DNA of 64,000 bases from Azospira oryzae (lineage in GTDB: Bacteria > Pseudomonadota > Gammaproteobacteria > Burkholderiales > Rhodocyclaceae). The notes under the pieces were generated by a model, which was not told where the DNA came from, searched no databases, and saw only the letters and a program-made list of their open reading frames with translations. This document shows positions 32,087 through 41,492 of the stretch, in pieces. The stretch's first letter is position 1; every line of letters starts with the position of its first letter. A program made the translations under genes and the position numbers. The stretch spans positions 620,001-684,000 of the forward strand of contig NZ_SHKM01000001.1 of the NCBI RefSeq assembly GCF_004217225.1, in the 5' to 3' direction.

Positions 32087-35086
32087 ATGCCCTTGCGGCG
32101 CTCCACCTATTTGCTGGCGACGCTGGTCGGGCTGCTCTGGTTGGGGCTGGTCGTATGGATTTCCATGGACGTGCTGCAATCCCGGGAGATGGCCATGGAT
32201 GCGGCCCGGCGCCAGGGCGAGGCCCTCGCCCGGGTGCTGGAGAGCAGCCTGCAGGGCTCCATCCAGAAGGTGGACCTGAGGCTGCAGGAGTTCGTCCGCC
32301 GCCATCAATATGCGGTGGCGGCAGGACGCCCCCGGGAGGAGCTGGAGCCGGAACTGAACCGCTCCCTCGGCATGTTCCCCGAGGCCCTCAGCTTCCGCGT
32401 CGCCGACACCCAGGGGCGCTACATCTACGATGCTTCCGGCGTCCTGGCCAGCAACGTCAATATCGCCGACCGGGATTATTTCCGCCTGCTCCAGGACCAG
32501 CCCGGCGCCGGCCTGGTGGTGTCGGGGCCGATGCAGTCCCGGGTCACCGGCGACTGGGTGCTGGTGGCGGCCCGCCGCCTGCAGGATGAAGGGGGCGCCT
32601 TCCAGGGTGTGGTGCTGGCTTCCCTGCGGGTGAAGTATTTCGAATCCCTGTTCGGCACCCTCAACCTGGGCCCCCGGGACACCATCGCCCTGTGGACCCG
32701 GGACATGCGCCTGATGGCCCGCTGGCCCCACCTGGAAGCGCGCATGGGGCAGCCGGTGGCGAACAGCCCGACCCAGGACTTCCTGCAGCGGGGTGAGACC
32801 AGCGGCTCCTTCATCCGCACCGGCGAGCTGGACGGCATGGACCGCCTGTTCGTCTTCCGCGCCCTGCCGGAGCACGATTTCCTCGTCACCGTCGGCTATG
32901 CCATCGACGACGTCCTCGCCTCCTGGCGGCATCGGGCCCTGATCTATGCCTGCCTCGGCCTGGTGCTGACCGTGGCCCTGGCCTTCACCGTGCTGGTCTG
33001 GCACCGGCGCTTCTCGGCGGCCACGGCCCTGGCCCAGCGCATGAGCCGGGCGGCGGAGGAGAAGAACCGGGAAAGCCTGGCCCTGCTTGACGCCATTCCC
33101 GATCCGGCCTGGCTGCTGGATACGCAAGGCACCTATCTGTCGGTGAACGAGGCCTTCTGCCGCTATGCCGGCCGCCCCATGGAAGAGGTCATCGGCCACA
33201 GGGTGGAAGACCTGTTCTCGGAGGAGGAAACCCGCCGCATGACGGAAGGCCGCCTGCGGGTGATCGAGGCCCGCAGCCCCCTGCGGGAAGAGGTGTGGCT
33301 GGACCTGCCCCGGGGCCGGGTGCCCTTCGAGTTCCTGCGGGCGCCGGTGTTCGACGCCGCCGGCCAGGTGCGGGCCCTGGCGGGTGTCGCCTGGGACATT
33401 TCCTCCCGCTACGAGGCGGAGGAGCGGCGCCGCCTCATCACCCACGTTTTCGACCACAGCATCGAGGCCATCCTGATCCTGGATGCCACGGGCCATATCG
33501 TCACCTTCAACAACGCCTTTGCCGAGCTGTCCGGCTATACGGTGGAGGAGAGCGCCGGCCAGCAGCCGGATTTCCTCGCCTCGCCCTGCAACGAACCCGA
33601 CTTCCGCGCCCAGATCCGCGCCACCCTGGACCGGGGCGAGAACTGGCTGGGCGAGGCCATCGCCCGGCGCAAGGACGGCAGCGACTGCCCGGTGTGGTGC
33701 AACATCGGCGCCATCGTCAATGAGCAGGGCGCCATCGTGAACAAGGTGGCCTTCGTCACCGACCTGTCGGAAAAGAAGGCGGCCCAGGCCCAGATCGAAA
33801 CCCTCTCCAACGTAGACCAGCTGACCACCCTGCCCAACCGCCAGTGGTTCTCCCGCATTCTCGGCGAGTGGCTGCAGGAGGGCTGCCAGGGCGCCCTGGT
33901 GCTGCTGGACCTGGACCAGCTGAGCCGGGTAAACGACGCCTTCGGCCACGCCGCCGGCGACGAGCTGCTGCGCCGGGTGGGCGAGCGGCTGCGCAAGGGC
34001 CTGCGGCCCCACGACATCCTGGGGCGCCTGGGGGGCGACCAGTTCGGCATCCTCATCGACGGCCGCGACGACAGCCGTTCCGTGGCCACCGTGGTGCGCC
34101 ATCTGCTGGACATCCTGGCCCATCCGATCCAGATGCAGGGCAGCGACGTGGTGACCACCGCCTGCGCCGGCATCACCCTGTTCCCCCAGGACGGCAACGA
34201 TGTGGCCCTGCTGCTGCGCAACGTGGATACGGCCATGCACCACGCCAAGAACAGCAACCTCAATTCCTACCACTTCTTCGCGCCGGAAATGAACCAGCGG
34301 GTGGTGGAGCGCCTGCGCCTGGAAAGCGAACTGCGCCTGGCCCTGCAGCTGGACCAGCTGGAACTGCACTACCAGCCCCAGGTGGAGATCGGCAGCGGCC
34401 AGATCAACGGCTTCGAGGCCCTGCTGCGCTGGAATCATCCGGAACTGGGCATGGTCTCGCCGGCGGACTTCATTCCCCTGGCGGAGGAAACCCGGCTGAT
34501 CCTGCCCATCGGCGCCTGGGTCCTGAAGGAGGCCTGCCGGCAGAACCGCCAGTGGCAGGACCAGGGCCTGCCGCCCATGGTGGTGGCGGTCAACCTTTCC
34601 GCCCTGCAGTTCCAGGAAAACGACCTGGTGGCCATGGTTTCCGCCGCCCTCATGACCTCCGGCCTGGCACCCCGCTGGCTGGAGCTGGAAATCACCGAAA
34701 GCGTCATCATGCAGGAGCCGGAACGCATGGTGGGCATCCTGGAAGAGCTTAAGTGCCTGGGCGTGCGGCTTTCCATCGACGACTTCGGTACCGGCTATTC
34801 CAGCCTGTCCTATCTCAAGCGTTTCCCCATCGACAAGATCAAGATCGACCGCTCCTTCATCCGCGATGTGGTGAGCAGCCAGGGCGACGCGGCCATCGTG
34901 CGCATGGTCATCGCCATGGCCGGGGAACTTGAACGCAAGGTCATTGCCGAAGGCGTGGAAACCAACGAGCAGCTCGACTTCCTGCGGCTGCACCAGTGTC
35001 ACGAATTCCAGGGCTTCCTCTGCAGCCGGCCGGTGCCGGCGCTTCAGGTGCCCGAGTTGCTGGCTGCCGGAGCCGAAGCAATCTGA
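32087..35086 (+). CDS. Cache-PAS-GGDEF(degenerate)-EAL c-di-GMP phosphodiesterase
   Basis: A 999-residue inner-membrane receptor from ATG 32087 (AAGGAA upstream). Helices near residues 8-28 and 285-305 bracket a periplasmic Cache-like domain (FRVADTQGRYIYDASG; ADRDYFRLLQDQPGAGLVVS in pattern). Two PAS domains follow. The GGDEF motif reads GGDQF near residue 648, so the catalytic Glu is lost, although an RPHD inhibitory-site motif remains. The EAL domain is complete: FEALLRWNHP near 776, LEITESV, DDFGTGYSSLSYLKRFPID and EGVETNEQ. It is therefore expected to degrade c-di-GMP, with the GGDEF part as a possible regulatory site. It has its own promoter. Confidence 0.9.
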   Translation: MPLRRSTYLLATLVGLLWLGLVVWISMDVLQSREMAMDAARRQGEALARVLESSLQGSIQKVDLRLQEFVRRHQYAVAAGRPREELEPELNRSLGMFPEALSFRVADTQGRYIYDASGVLASNVNIADRDYFRLLQDQPGAGLVVSGPMQSRVTGDWVLVAARRLQDEGGAFQGVVLASLRVKYFESLFGTLNLGPRDTIALWTRDMRLMARWPHLEARMGQPVANSPTQDFLQRGETSGSFIRTGELDGMDRLFVFRALPEHDFLVTVGYAIDDVLASWRHRALIYACLGLVLTVALAFTVLVWHRRFSAATALAQRMSRAAEEKNRESLALLDAIPDPAWLLDTQGTYLSVNEAFCRYAGRPMEEVIGHRVEDLFSEEETRRMTEGRLRVIEARSPLREEVWLDLPRGRVPFEFLRAPVFDAAGQVRALAGVAWDISSRYEAEERRRLITHVFDHSIEAILILDATGHIVTFNNAFAELSGYTVEESAGQQPDFLASPCNEPDFRAQIRATLDRGENWLGEAIARRKDGSDCPVWCNIGAIVNEQGAIVNKVAFVTDLSEKKAAQAQIETLSNVDQLTTLPNRQWFSRILGEWLQEGCQGALVLLDLDQLSRVNDAFGHAAGDELLRRVGERLRKGLRPHDILGRLGGDQFGILIDGRDDSRSVATVVRHLLDILAHPIQMQGSDVVTTACAGITLFPQDGNDVALLLRNVDTAMHHAKNSNLNSYHFFAPEMNQRVVERLRLESELRLALQLDQLELHYQPQVEIGSGQINGFEALLRWNHPELGMVSPADFIPLAEETRLILPIGAWVLKEACRQNRQWQDQGLPPMVVAVNLSALQFQENDLVAMVSAALMTSGLAPRWLELEITESVIMQEPERMVGILEELKCLGVRLSIDDFGTGYSSLSYLKRFPIDKIKIDRSFIRDVVSSQGDAAIVRMVIAMAGELERKVIAEGVETNEQLDFLRLHQCHEFQGFLCSRPVPALQVPELLAAGAEAI

Positions 35087-35185
35087 TGTTCCGGGGAGCC
35101 CTGGCGGCGCCCCGGCCCCTTTCATTTGCCGTTGCCCGCGGGCGGCGGCGGGCCTTGGCCCTCATTAGCCCCTCTCGTCGCCACC

Positions 35186-37504
35186 ATGGAATCGCCTAAG
35201 CCTCTTACCTCCTACCGCAAATACTGGGCCCAGCGCTTCGGCACCGCCCCCTTCCTGCCCATGAGCCGGGAGGAGATGGACAAGCTGGGCTGGGATTCCT
35301 GCGACGTGATCCTGGTCACCGGCGATGCCTATATCGACCACCCCAGCTTCGGCATGGCCCTGGTCGGCCGCCTGCTGGAGGCCCAGGGTTTCCGCGTCGG
35401 CATCATCAGCCAGCCGGACTGGCATTCGGCGCAAGACTTCAAGCGCCTGGGCAAGCCCAACCTGTTCTTCGGCATCACCGCCGGCAACATGGATTCCATG
35501 GTGAACCGCTACACCTCGGACCGGAAAATCCGCTCCGACGACGCCTACACCCCCAATGCCGAGCCCAACAAACGCCCCGACCGGGCCGTCACCGTCTATG
35601 CCCAGCGGGCCAAGGAAGCCTATCCGGGCACGCCGGTGGTGCTCGGCTCCATCGAGGCCTCCCTGCGCCGCATCGCCCATTACGACTACTGGAGCGACAA
35701 GGTGCGGCGTTCCGTGCTGCCCGACTCCAAGGCCGACCTGCTGATTTTCGGCAATGCGGAACGGGCCCTGGTGGAACTGACCCACCGCCTGGCCCGGGGC
35801 GAGAAAATCGGCGACATCCGCGACCTGCGCGGCACCGCCTTCATGGTGCCCAAGGGCTGGCTGCCCGGCGAGGATTGGGGCGCGGTGGATTCCACCAGCG
35901 TGGACATTCCCGGCAAGGTGGATGCCCATCCCGATCCTTATTCAATGGGTGACAGCGGCCCCCGCAGCGCCCCGCCCTTTGCCGCCCAGGCCCAGGCGGC
36001 GGAGCAGGGCGGCGAGGTGGCGGTGCTGCCCCTCAAGTTCGTCCCCGCCGCCGAGCGGGTGGCGGCGCGCAAGGAGCAGCGGGCCAAGACCGTGGTGCGC
36101 CTGCCTTCCTACGAGCAGGTGGTGGAGGACCCGGTGCTGTACGCCCATGCCTCCCGCACCTTCCACCTGGAATCCAACCCCGGCAACGCCCGGGCCCTGG
36201 TCCAGGCCCACGGCGAGCGGGATGTGTGGCTCAACCCGCCGCCCATTCCCCTGACCACGCCGGAGATGGACCACGTCTACGGCCTGCCCTACGCCCGGGC
36301 GCCGCACCCGTCCTACGGCGATGCGAAAATCCCGGCCTGGGAGATGATCCGCTTCTCCATCAACATCATGCGCGGCTGCTTCGGCGGCTGCACCTTCTGC
36401 TCCATCACCGAGCACGAGGGCCGCATCATCCAGAGCCGTTCGGAAGATTCCATCCTGCACGAGATCGAGGAAATCCGGGACAAGACCCCGGGCTTCACCG
36501 GCACCATCTCGGACCTGGGCGGCCCCACCGCCAACATGTACCGCCTGGCCTGCAAGGACAAGAAGATCGAGTCTTCCTGTCGCCGCCTCTCCTGCGTCTT
36601 CCCTGGCATCTGCGAGAATCTGGGCACCGACCATTCCCACCTGATTAGCCTGTACCGCAAGGCCCGGGCCATTCCCGGGGTCAAAAGGGTGCTCATCGGT
36701 TCCGGCCTGCGCTACGACCTGGCGGTGCAGTCCCCCGAGTACGTCAAGGAACTGGTGACCCACCACGTCGGCGGCTACCTGAAGATCGCCCCGGAGCACA
36801 CGGAGGAGGGGCCCCTCAACAAGATGATGAAGCCGGGCATCGGCACCTACGAACGCTTCAAGCAGATGTTCGAGAAGTTCTCGAAGGAGGCGGGCAAGGA
36901 GCAGTACCTGATTCCCTACTTCATCGCCGCCCACCCGGGCACCACCGACGAGGACATGCTCAATCTGGCCCTGTGGCTGAAGCACAACAACTTCCGCCTG
37001 GACCAGGTGCAGACCTTCCTGCCTACGCCCATGGCTCTGGCGACGACCATGTGGCACAGCCGCAGGAATCCGCTGAAGAAGGTGGGGCGCGGCTCGGAAG
37101 TGGTGGAGACGGCCCGGGCCGGGCGCCAGCGCAAGCTGCACAAGGCTTTCCTGCGCTACCACGATCCGGAGAACTGGCCCCTGCTGCGGGAGGCCCTGAA
37201 GGAGATGGGCCGCTCCGACCTCATCGGCAACGGCAAGCGGCACCTGATTCCCATCTTCCAGCCCCCGGGCACCGGCATGAAGGCCGAGGCCATGGTGCGG
37301 CGGGACGCCCGGGAGGCGCGGGACGGCGCCGCGGGCCGGCCTCAGGGCGGCAATCGGAAGCCGGCAGCAGGCAAGGCTGGGGGCCAGGCAGGGCGCGGCT
37401 CTTCATGCCAGGTACGGCGTCAGGCAGAAGGGGCGGGCCCTCGCGGCACGCCCCGTCCGGGAGCCAAGCCTAGCGCTGCTCCCAGCGGACGTCGCCGCAA
37501 ATAA
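35186..37504 (+). CDS. ygiQ: YgiQ family radical SAM protein
   Basis: A 772-residue YgiQ-family protein (UPF0313). The N-terminal domain starts [20 protein letters not shown]. The radical-SAM C-x3-C-x2-C motif is in [19 protein letters not shown], the 4Fe-4S site. [10 protein letters not shown] and SGLRYDLA follow. ATG 35186 is the family start. The last 60 residues are a Gly/Ala/Arg/Lys-rich disordered tail. The physiological reaction of YgiQ is not established. Its 3' end overlaps the convergent EAL gene by 35 bp. Confidence 0.92.
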   Translation: MESPKPLTSYRKYWAQRFGTAPFLPMSREEMDKLGWDSCDVILVTGDAYIDHPSFGMALVGRLLEAQGFRVGIISQPDWHSAQDFKRLGKPNLFFGITAGNMDSMVNRYTSDRKIRSDDAYTPNAEPNKRPDRAVTVYAQRAKEAYPGTPVVLGSIEASLRRIAHYDYWSDKVRRSVLPDSKADLLIFGNAERALVELTHRLARGEKIGDIRDLRGTAFMVPKGWLPGEDWGAVDSTSVDIPGKVDAHPDPYSMGDSGPRSAPPFAAQAQAAEQGGEVAVLPLKFVPAAERVAARKEQRAKTVVRLPSYEQVVEDPVLYAHASRTFHLESNPGNARALVQAHGERDVWLNPPPIPLTTPEMDHVYGLPYARAPHPSYGDAKIPAWEMIRFSINIMRGCFGGCTFCSITEHEGRIIQSRSEDSILHEIEEIRDKTPGFTGTISDLGGPTANMYRLACKDKKIESSCRRLSCVFPGICENLGTDHSHLISLYRKARAIPGVKRVLIGSGLRYDLAVQSPEYVKELVTHHVGGYLKIAPEHTEEGPLNKMMKPGIGTYERFKQMFEKFSKEAGKEQYLIPYFIAAHPGTTDEDMLNLALWLKHNNFRLDQVQTFLPTPMALATTMWHSRRNPLKKVGRGSEVVETARAGRQRKLHKAFLRYHDPENWPLLREALKEMGRSDLIGNGKRHLIPIFQPPGTGMKAEAMVRRDAREARDGAAGRPQGGNRKPAAGKAGGQAGRGSSCQVRRQAEGAGPRGTPRPGAKPSAAPSGRRRK

Positions 37505-38801
37505 CCTGCAGTTCCCCGTTCACCTTGAAGCTGCAGGAGAGGGTGACGCACAGGCTGGCGCTGGAGATGGAGAGGTAGGGCCGGGTCACCTGGACCTTGC
37601 CGAAATTCTCCACGGCCCGGCGGAAGTAGGGCCGGCGGGCCCAGCGGGCGCCCTTGGTCTTGGCCAGGGGGGCGAAGCGGGCGTCCTGGTTGGGCGAGGC
37701 GTCGCTGCTCCACAGGTTGGTGCCGATCTGCTGGCCCTGGGCGTCGAGCAGGTAGCAGAAGGCGGCATTTTCCAGTTCCAGGAAGGAGGCGCAGGCCTCT
37801 TCCAGGGAGCGGCCGGCGGAGAGCAGCACCGAGGCGTAGCCCAGGGCGTTGAAATAGGGCGCGATGTTCTCGTGGTAGCTGCGCTTGTCCCGCAGCCAGC
37901 GGGCGTCGAAGGTCTGCCACAGGTCGTTCACCGCAAGGCCGGCGCTGGCGTCGGTGCTGACCCGGGGGGCAGGGCGGCCGAAGTAGTAGCCCTGGACGAA
38001 ATCCACGTCGGACTCCAGGGCGATGTAGGCCTCGTCGGCGGTTTCCACCCCCTCCATCAGCACCATGGCCCCGGCTTCGTGCAAGAGGGAGACGATCTGG
38101 GGCAGGGTGCGGCGGATCTTCGGATCGGCGGCGGCCTGAACGATGATGGAACGGTCCAGCTTGACGATTTCGGGGCGGATGCTCCACACCCGGTCGAAGT
38201 TGGAGTGGCCGGCGCCGAAGTCGTCCAGGGCGATGAGGAAGCCCAGGCTGCGGAAGAACTCCACAGCGGCCTGGAAGCGGCTGTTGTCCTGCACCGCCTC
38301 CTCCAGCACCTCGATCACCAGGCGCTGGGGCGCCAGGCCCGTGTCCCGCAGCAGGGCGCTGACCAGTTCGTCGGCCTTGAGGTTGGGGCCGTTGAGGAAG
38401 ACTTCCGGCGACATGTTGATGAACAGCCAGCCGTCGGCCTCCGGCTGGGCCGCGAAATTGTGCAGGTGGGTGGCCCGGGCCAGACGGTCCAGGTGCAACA
38501 ACGTGGGATAATCCCGGTTCGCCCGCCCCAGCAGGTCCAGGGGGGAGATGGGCGTCTGCCCCGGGCCGTGGCCCCGCATCAGGGCCTCGTGGCCGACGAT
38601 GCGCCGGTGGGAAAGGCTGAAAATGGGCTGGAAATGGCTGGAAATGGCCACATCGCCGAAACGGCCGATGCGGCTGCCGGCAGGCTCCCCGTTTTGCGCC
38701 GGCTCCAGGGCGGCGATTATTTCGGCATATCCCGACTCGCCAATGATGGTCGGGATGCAATAACTGTTCAAAATGAAGTTCCTGGACAAAGTTCTCAACA
38801 T
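37470..38801 (-). CDS. EAL domain protein with C-terminal PAS/Cache-like region
   Basis: A 443-residue cytoplasmic protein. The EAL domain comes first: [23 protein letters not shown] (EAL near residue 71), [45 protein letters not shown] and MEGVET. Most metal-binding residues are present, so phosphodiesterase activity is plausible. The C-terminal 150 residues ([25 protein letters not shown], later [19 protein letters not shown]) look like a small-ligand sensor fold. The start is uncertain within about 10 residues. It is divergent from the truncated hemoglobin gene with only 17 bp between starts. Confidence 0.85.
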   Translation of the reverse strand: MLRTLSRNFILNSYCIPTIIGESGYAEIIAALEPAQNGEPAGSRIGRFGDVAISSHFQPIFSLSHRRIVGHEALMRGHGPGQTPISPLDLLGRANRDYPTLLHLDRLARATHLHNFAAQPEADGWLFINMSPEVFLNGPNLKADELVSALLRDTGLAPQRLVIEVLEEAVQDNSRFQAAVEFFRSLGFLIALDDFGAGHSNFDRVWSIRPEIVKLDRSIIVQAAADPKIRRTLPQIVSLLHEAGAMVLMEGVETADEAYIALESDVDFVQGYYFGRPAPRVSTDASAGLAVNDLWQTFDARWLRDKRSYHENIAPYFNALGYASVLLSAGRSLEEACASFLELENAAFCYLLDAQGQQIGTNLWSSDASPNQDARFAPLAKTKGARWARRPYFRRAVENFGKVQVTRPYLSISSASLCVTLSCSFKVNGELQVICGDVRWEQR

Positions 38802-38818
38802 TCTAGACCAAAAGTCAT

Positions 38819-39205
38819 ATGCAAGAGCGTACCCCCTATGAAATGCTGGGCGGCCCCCAATCCCTGCGGGAACTGGTGGACCGGTTTTATGACCTGATGG
38901 ACCTGGAGCCCGAGTTCGCCGAACTGCGGGCTATGCATCCGCCCACCCTGGACGGCTCCCGGGACAAGCTGTTCATGTTCCTCTCCGGCTGGCTCGGCGG
39001 CCCCGACCTGTTCGTGCAGCAGTTCGGCCATCCGCGGCTGCGGGCCCGGCACATGCCCTTTTCCATCGGCACCGAGTCCCGGGACCAGTGGGTCAAGTGC
39101 ATGGTGCGGGCCATGGAGGAGGTGGGGGTGGAGGAAGCCCTGCGCCTCAAGCTGGGCGTCAATTTCTACAACACCGCCGATTTCATGCGCAACCGGGAAG
39201 GCTAG
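38819..39205 (+). CDS. Group II truncated hemoglobin
   Basis: A 128-residue globin of the trHbO type. The helix block YEMLGGPQSLRELVDRFYDLM opens the fold. GHPRLRARHMPFSIGTESRDQWVKCM holds the proximal-His region and the conserved Trp of group II truncated hemoglobins. Such proteins bind O2 or NO and are linked to oxygen or nitrosative stress. It is divergent from an EAL gene across a very short region, so their promoters must overlap. Its role here is an inference from family. Confidence 0.9.
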   Translation: MQERTPYEMLGGPQSLRELVDRFYDLMDLEPEFAELRAMHPPTLDGSRDKLFMFLSGWLGGPDLFVQQFGHPRLRARHMPFSIGTESRDQWVKCMVRAMEEVGVEEALRLKLGVNFYNTADFMRNREG

Positions 39206-39474
39206 GGCGTCCCCGCCGGCAGCGCCGCCGGGGTGTTGGGGCCTCCCGGCGCCCGGTGTCTGCCCGCCGGGGCAGGCGGGACGGGCCTTCCGGCATGGCC
39301 TGGGGGAGGGGCAGTACTGGCGCCCCTGTCCGTGATGGCCCGTAAAAAACCATATTGCGCTGCAAAAACAAGGGGCTGATTGTGCTATCATCACGGCCTT
39401 CCAAAAAAGGGTTGGCCGCTGTCGACCGCCAACGCCCCATCTTCCCCACCGAATTCTTTTTTTAGCGAATCTTC
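39206..39474. other. Intergenic region upstream of typA
   Basis: The first half is GC-rich with several short inverted repeats and no coding signal. The second half holds an extended -10-like TGCTATCAT about 80 bp before typA, within a TGAT-N6-ATCA palindrome. A T-rich stretch precedes the typA start. No -35 at standard spacing is evident. Confidence 0.35.
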
Positions 39475-41289
39475 ATGTCCCGTCCGATCCGTAACATCGC
39501 CATCATTGCCCACGTGGACCACGGCAAGACCACCCTCGTGGACCAGCTCCTCCGCCAATCCGGCACCTTCCGCGAAAACCAGCAGGTGGACGAGCGGGTG
39601 ATGGACTCCAACGACCTGGAAAAGGAACGGGGCATCACCATTCTGGCCAAGAACACCGCCATCGAATACGAAGGCACCCACATCAACATCGTGGACACCC
39701 CGGGGCACGCCGACTTCGGCGGCGAAGTGGAACGGGTGCTGGGCATGGTGGATGGCGTGGTGCTGCTGGTGGATGCCGTCGAAGGCCCCATGCCGCAAAC
39801 CCGCTTCGTCACCAAGAAGGCCCTGGGCCTGGGTCTGCGTCCCATCGTCGTGATCAACAAGGTGGACCGTCCCGGTGCCCGTCCCGACTGGGTGGTGGAC
39901 CAAACCTTCGACCTGTTCGACAAGCTGGGCGCCACCGACGAGCAGCTGGACTTCCCCATCATCTACGCCTCCGGCCTCAACGGCTTCGCCAAGCTGTCCC
40001 TGGAAGAAGAGTCCAGCGACATGCGTCCCCTGTTCGAGACCGTGCTGTCCCACGTGCCAACCCCCGCCGGCGATCCCGAGGCTCCCCTGCAGCTGCAGAT
40101 TGCTGCCCTGGACTACTCCACCTATACCGGCCGTCTCGGCGTGGGTCGCGTGCTCAACGGCCGCATCAAGCCCGGCCAGGCCGTGGCCGTGATGAACCAC
40201 GGCGACCAGGTGGCTTCCGGCCGCATCAACCAGGTGCTGGGCTTCCAGGGCCTGGACCGGGTGCCGGTGGAACTGGCCGAGGCCGGCGACATCGTCATCA
40301 TCTCCGGCATCGAGGAAATCGGTATCGGCCTGACCATCGCCGACAAGGATAACCCCGTCGGCCTGCCCATGCTGACCGTGGATGAGCCCACCCTGACCAT
40401 GGACTTCATGGTGAACTCCTCCCCCCTGGCCGGCACCGAAGGCAAGTTCGTCACCAGCCGCCAGATCCGCGACCGCCTGACCAAGGAACTGCTGACCAAC
40501 GTGGCCCTGCGCGTCGAAGATACTGCCGACTCCGATGTCTTCCGCGTCTCCGGCCGGGGCGAGCTGCACCTGACCATCCTGCTGGAAAACATGCGCCGCG
40601 AAGGTTTTGAAATCGCCGTGGCCAAGCCCCGCGTCGTCTTCAAGGACATCGACGGCGAGAAGTGCGAACCCTACGAAAACCTGACCATCGACCTGGAAGA
40701 TTCCCACCAGGGCGCCGTCATGGAAGAACTGGGCCGTCGCCGCGGCGAGCTGACCAATATGGAATCCGACGGCCAGGGCCGAACCCGCCTGGAATACCAC
40801 ATTCCCGCCCGGGGTCTGATCGGCTTCCAGTCCGACTTCATGACCATGACCCGCGGCACCGGTCTGATGAGCCACATCTTCGACGACTACAAGCCCGTCA
40901 AGCCGGACCTGCCCGGCCGCCACAACGGCGTGCTGATCTCCCAGGAAAACGGCGAGGCCGTGGCCTACGCCCTGTGGAACCTGGAAGATCGGGGCCGCAT
41001 GTTCGTCAGCCCCGGCGACAAGCTGTACGAAGGCATGATCATCGGCATCCACAGCCGGGAAAACGATCTGGTGGTGAACCCCATCAAGGGCAAGAAGCTG
41101 ACCAACGTGCGTGCCTCCGGCACCGACGAGGCCGTGCGTCTGACCACCCCGATCAAGCTGACCCTGGAATCCGCCGTCGAATTCATCGACGACGACGAAC
41201 TGGTGGAAATCACGCCCAAGTCCATCCGCATCCGCAAGCGTCACCTCTCCGAGAACGACCGCAAGCGCGCGGCCCGTTCCGACGCCTGA
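39475..41289 (+). CDS. typA: Translational GTPase TypA/BipA
   Basis: A 604-residue ribosome-associated GTPase involved in stress and low-temperature ribosome assembly. The P-loop is [15 protein letters not shown], with switch region [14 protein letters not shown]3 [12 protein letters not shown] and G4 [13 protein letters not shown]. The C-terminal TypA-specific region includes [20 protein letters not shown] and [17 protein letters not shown]. Codon use is strongly biased toward a few codons, as in highly expressed genes. Complete by length and motifs. Confidence 0.97.
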   Translation: MSRPIRNIAIIAHVDHGKTTLVDQLLRQSGTFRENQQVDERVMDSNDLEKERGITILAKNTAIEYEGTHINIVDTPGHADFGGEVERVLGMVDGVVLLVDAVEGPMPQTRFVTKKALGLGLRPIVVINKVDRPGARPDWVVDQTFDLFDKLGATDEQLDFPIIYASGLNGFAKLSLEEESSDMRPLFETVLSHVPTPAGDPEAPLQLQIAALDYSTYTGRLGVGRVLNGRIKPGQAVAVMNHGDQVASGRINQVLGFQGLDRVPVELAEAGDIVIISGIEEIGIGLTIADKDNPVGLPMLTVDEPTLTMDFMVNSSPLAGTEGKFVTSRQIRDRLTKELLTNVALRVEDTADSDVFRVSGRGELHLTILLENMRREGFEIAVAKPRVVFKDIDGEKCEPYENLTIDLEDSHQGAVMEELGRRRGELTNMESDGQGRTRLEYHIPARGLIGFQSDFMTMTRGTGLMSHIFDDYKPVKPDLPGRHNGVLISQENGEAVAYALWNLEDRGRMFVSPGDKLYEGMIIGIHSRENDLVVNPIKGKKLTNVRASGTDEAVRLTTPIKLTLESAVEFIDDDELVEITPKSIRIRKRHLSENDRKRAARSDA

Positions 41290-41294
41290 GCCTC

Positions 41295-41453
41295 ATGCTG
41301 AACCGCTGCCTGCCCTGTCGCGCATTCCTTGCCCGGCACCGGCGGGCGGTGCGCTGGGCGGCCTTCGTGGCCGCCCTTTGTCTTTTCTTCTTCTGGCTCG
41401 GCACCGTCGCCAAGCCTGTCACCGCCAGCGGCTTCTGCCGCGTCTATTACTGA
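41295..41453 (+). CDS. Possible 52-residue membrane protein
   Basis: A short frame begins 5 bp after the typA stop. The product has a basic, Cys-containing N-terminus (MLNRCLPCRAFLARHRRAVR), one hydrophobic helix (WAAFVAALCLFFFWLGTV) and a short tail ending FCRVYY. Size, tight spacing and a plausible signal-anchor make it believable, but there is no family evidence and only a weak ribosome site. A hairpin begins at its stop codon. Confidence 0.4.
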   Translation: MLNRCLPCRAFLARHRRAVRWAAFVAALCLFFFWLGTVAKPVTASGFCRVYY

Positions 41454-41469
41454 CTTCCGTCCGGAAGTC
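41452..41469. terminator. Hairpin between typA region and convergent GGDEF-EAL gene
   Basis: GACTTCCG (41452-41459) and CGGAAGTC (41462-41469) form a near-perfect palindrome at the small frame's stop codon. It could end both convergent transcripts, although no long T-run follows in either direction. Confidence 0.35.
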
Positions 41470-41492
41470 TGGTCAATGCCCGTATCGGCCCC

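Noticed and set aside
32066-35125. A 1019-codon minus-strand frame
   Set aside because: Shadow of the Cache-PAS-GGDEF-EAL gene; no recognisable domain.
39383-39396. TGAT-N6-ATCA before typA as an FNR site
   Set aside because: The spacer is 6 instead of 4 bp, so it does not fit the FNR consensus; kept only as part of the intergenic description.
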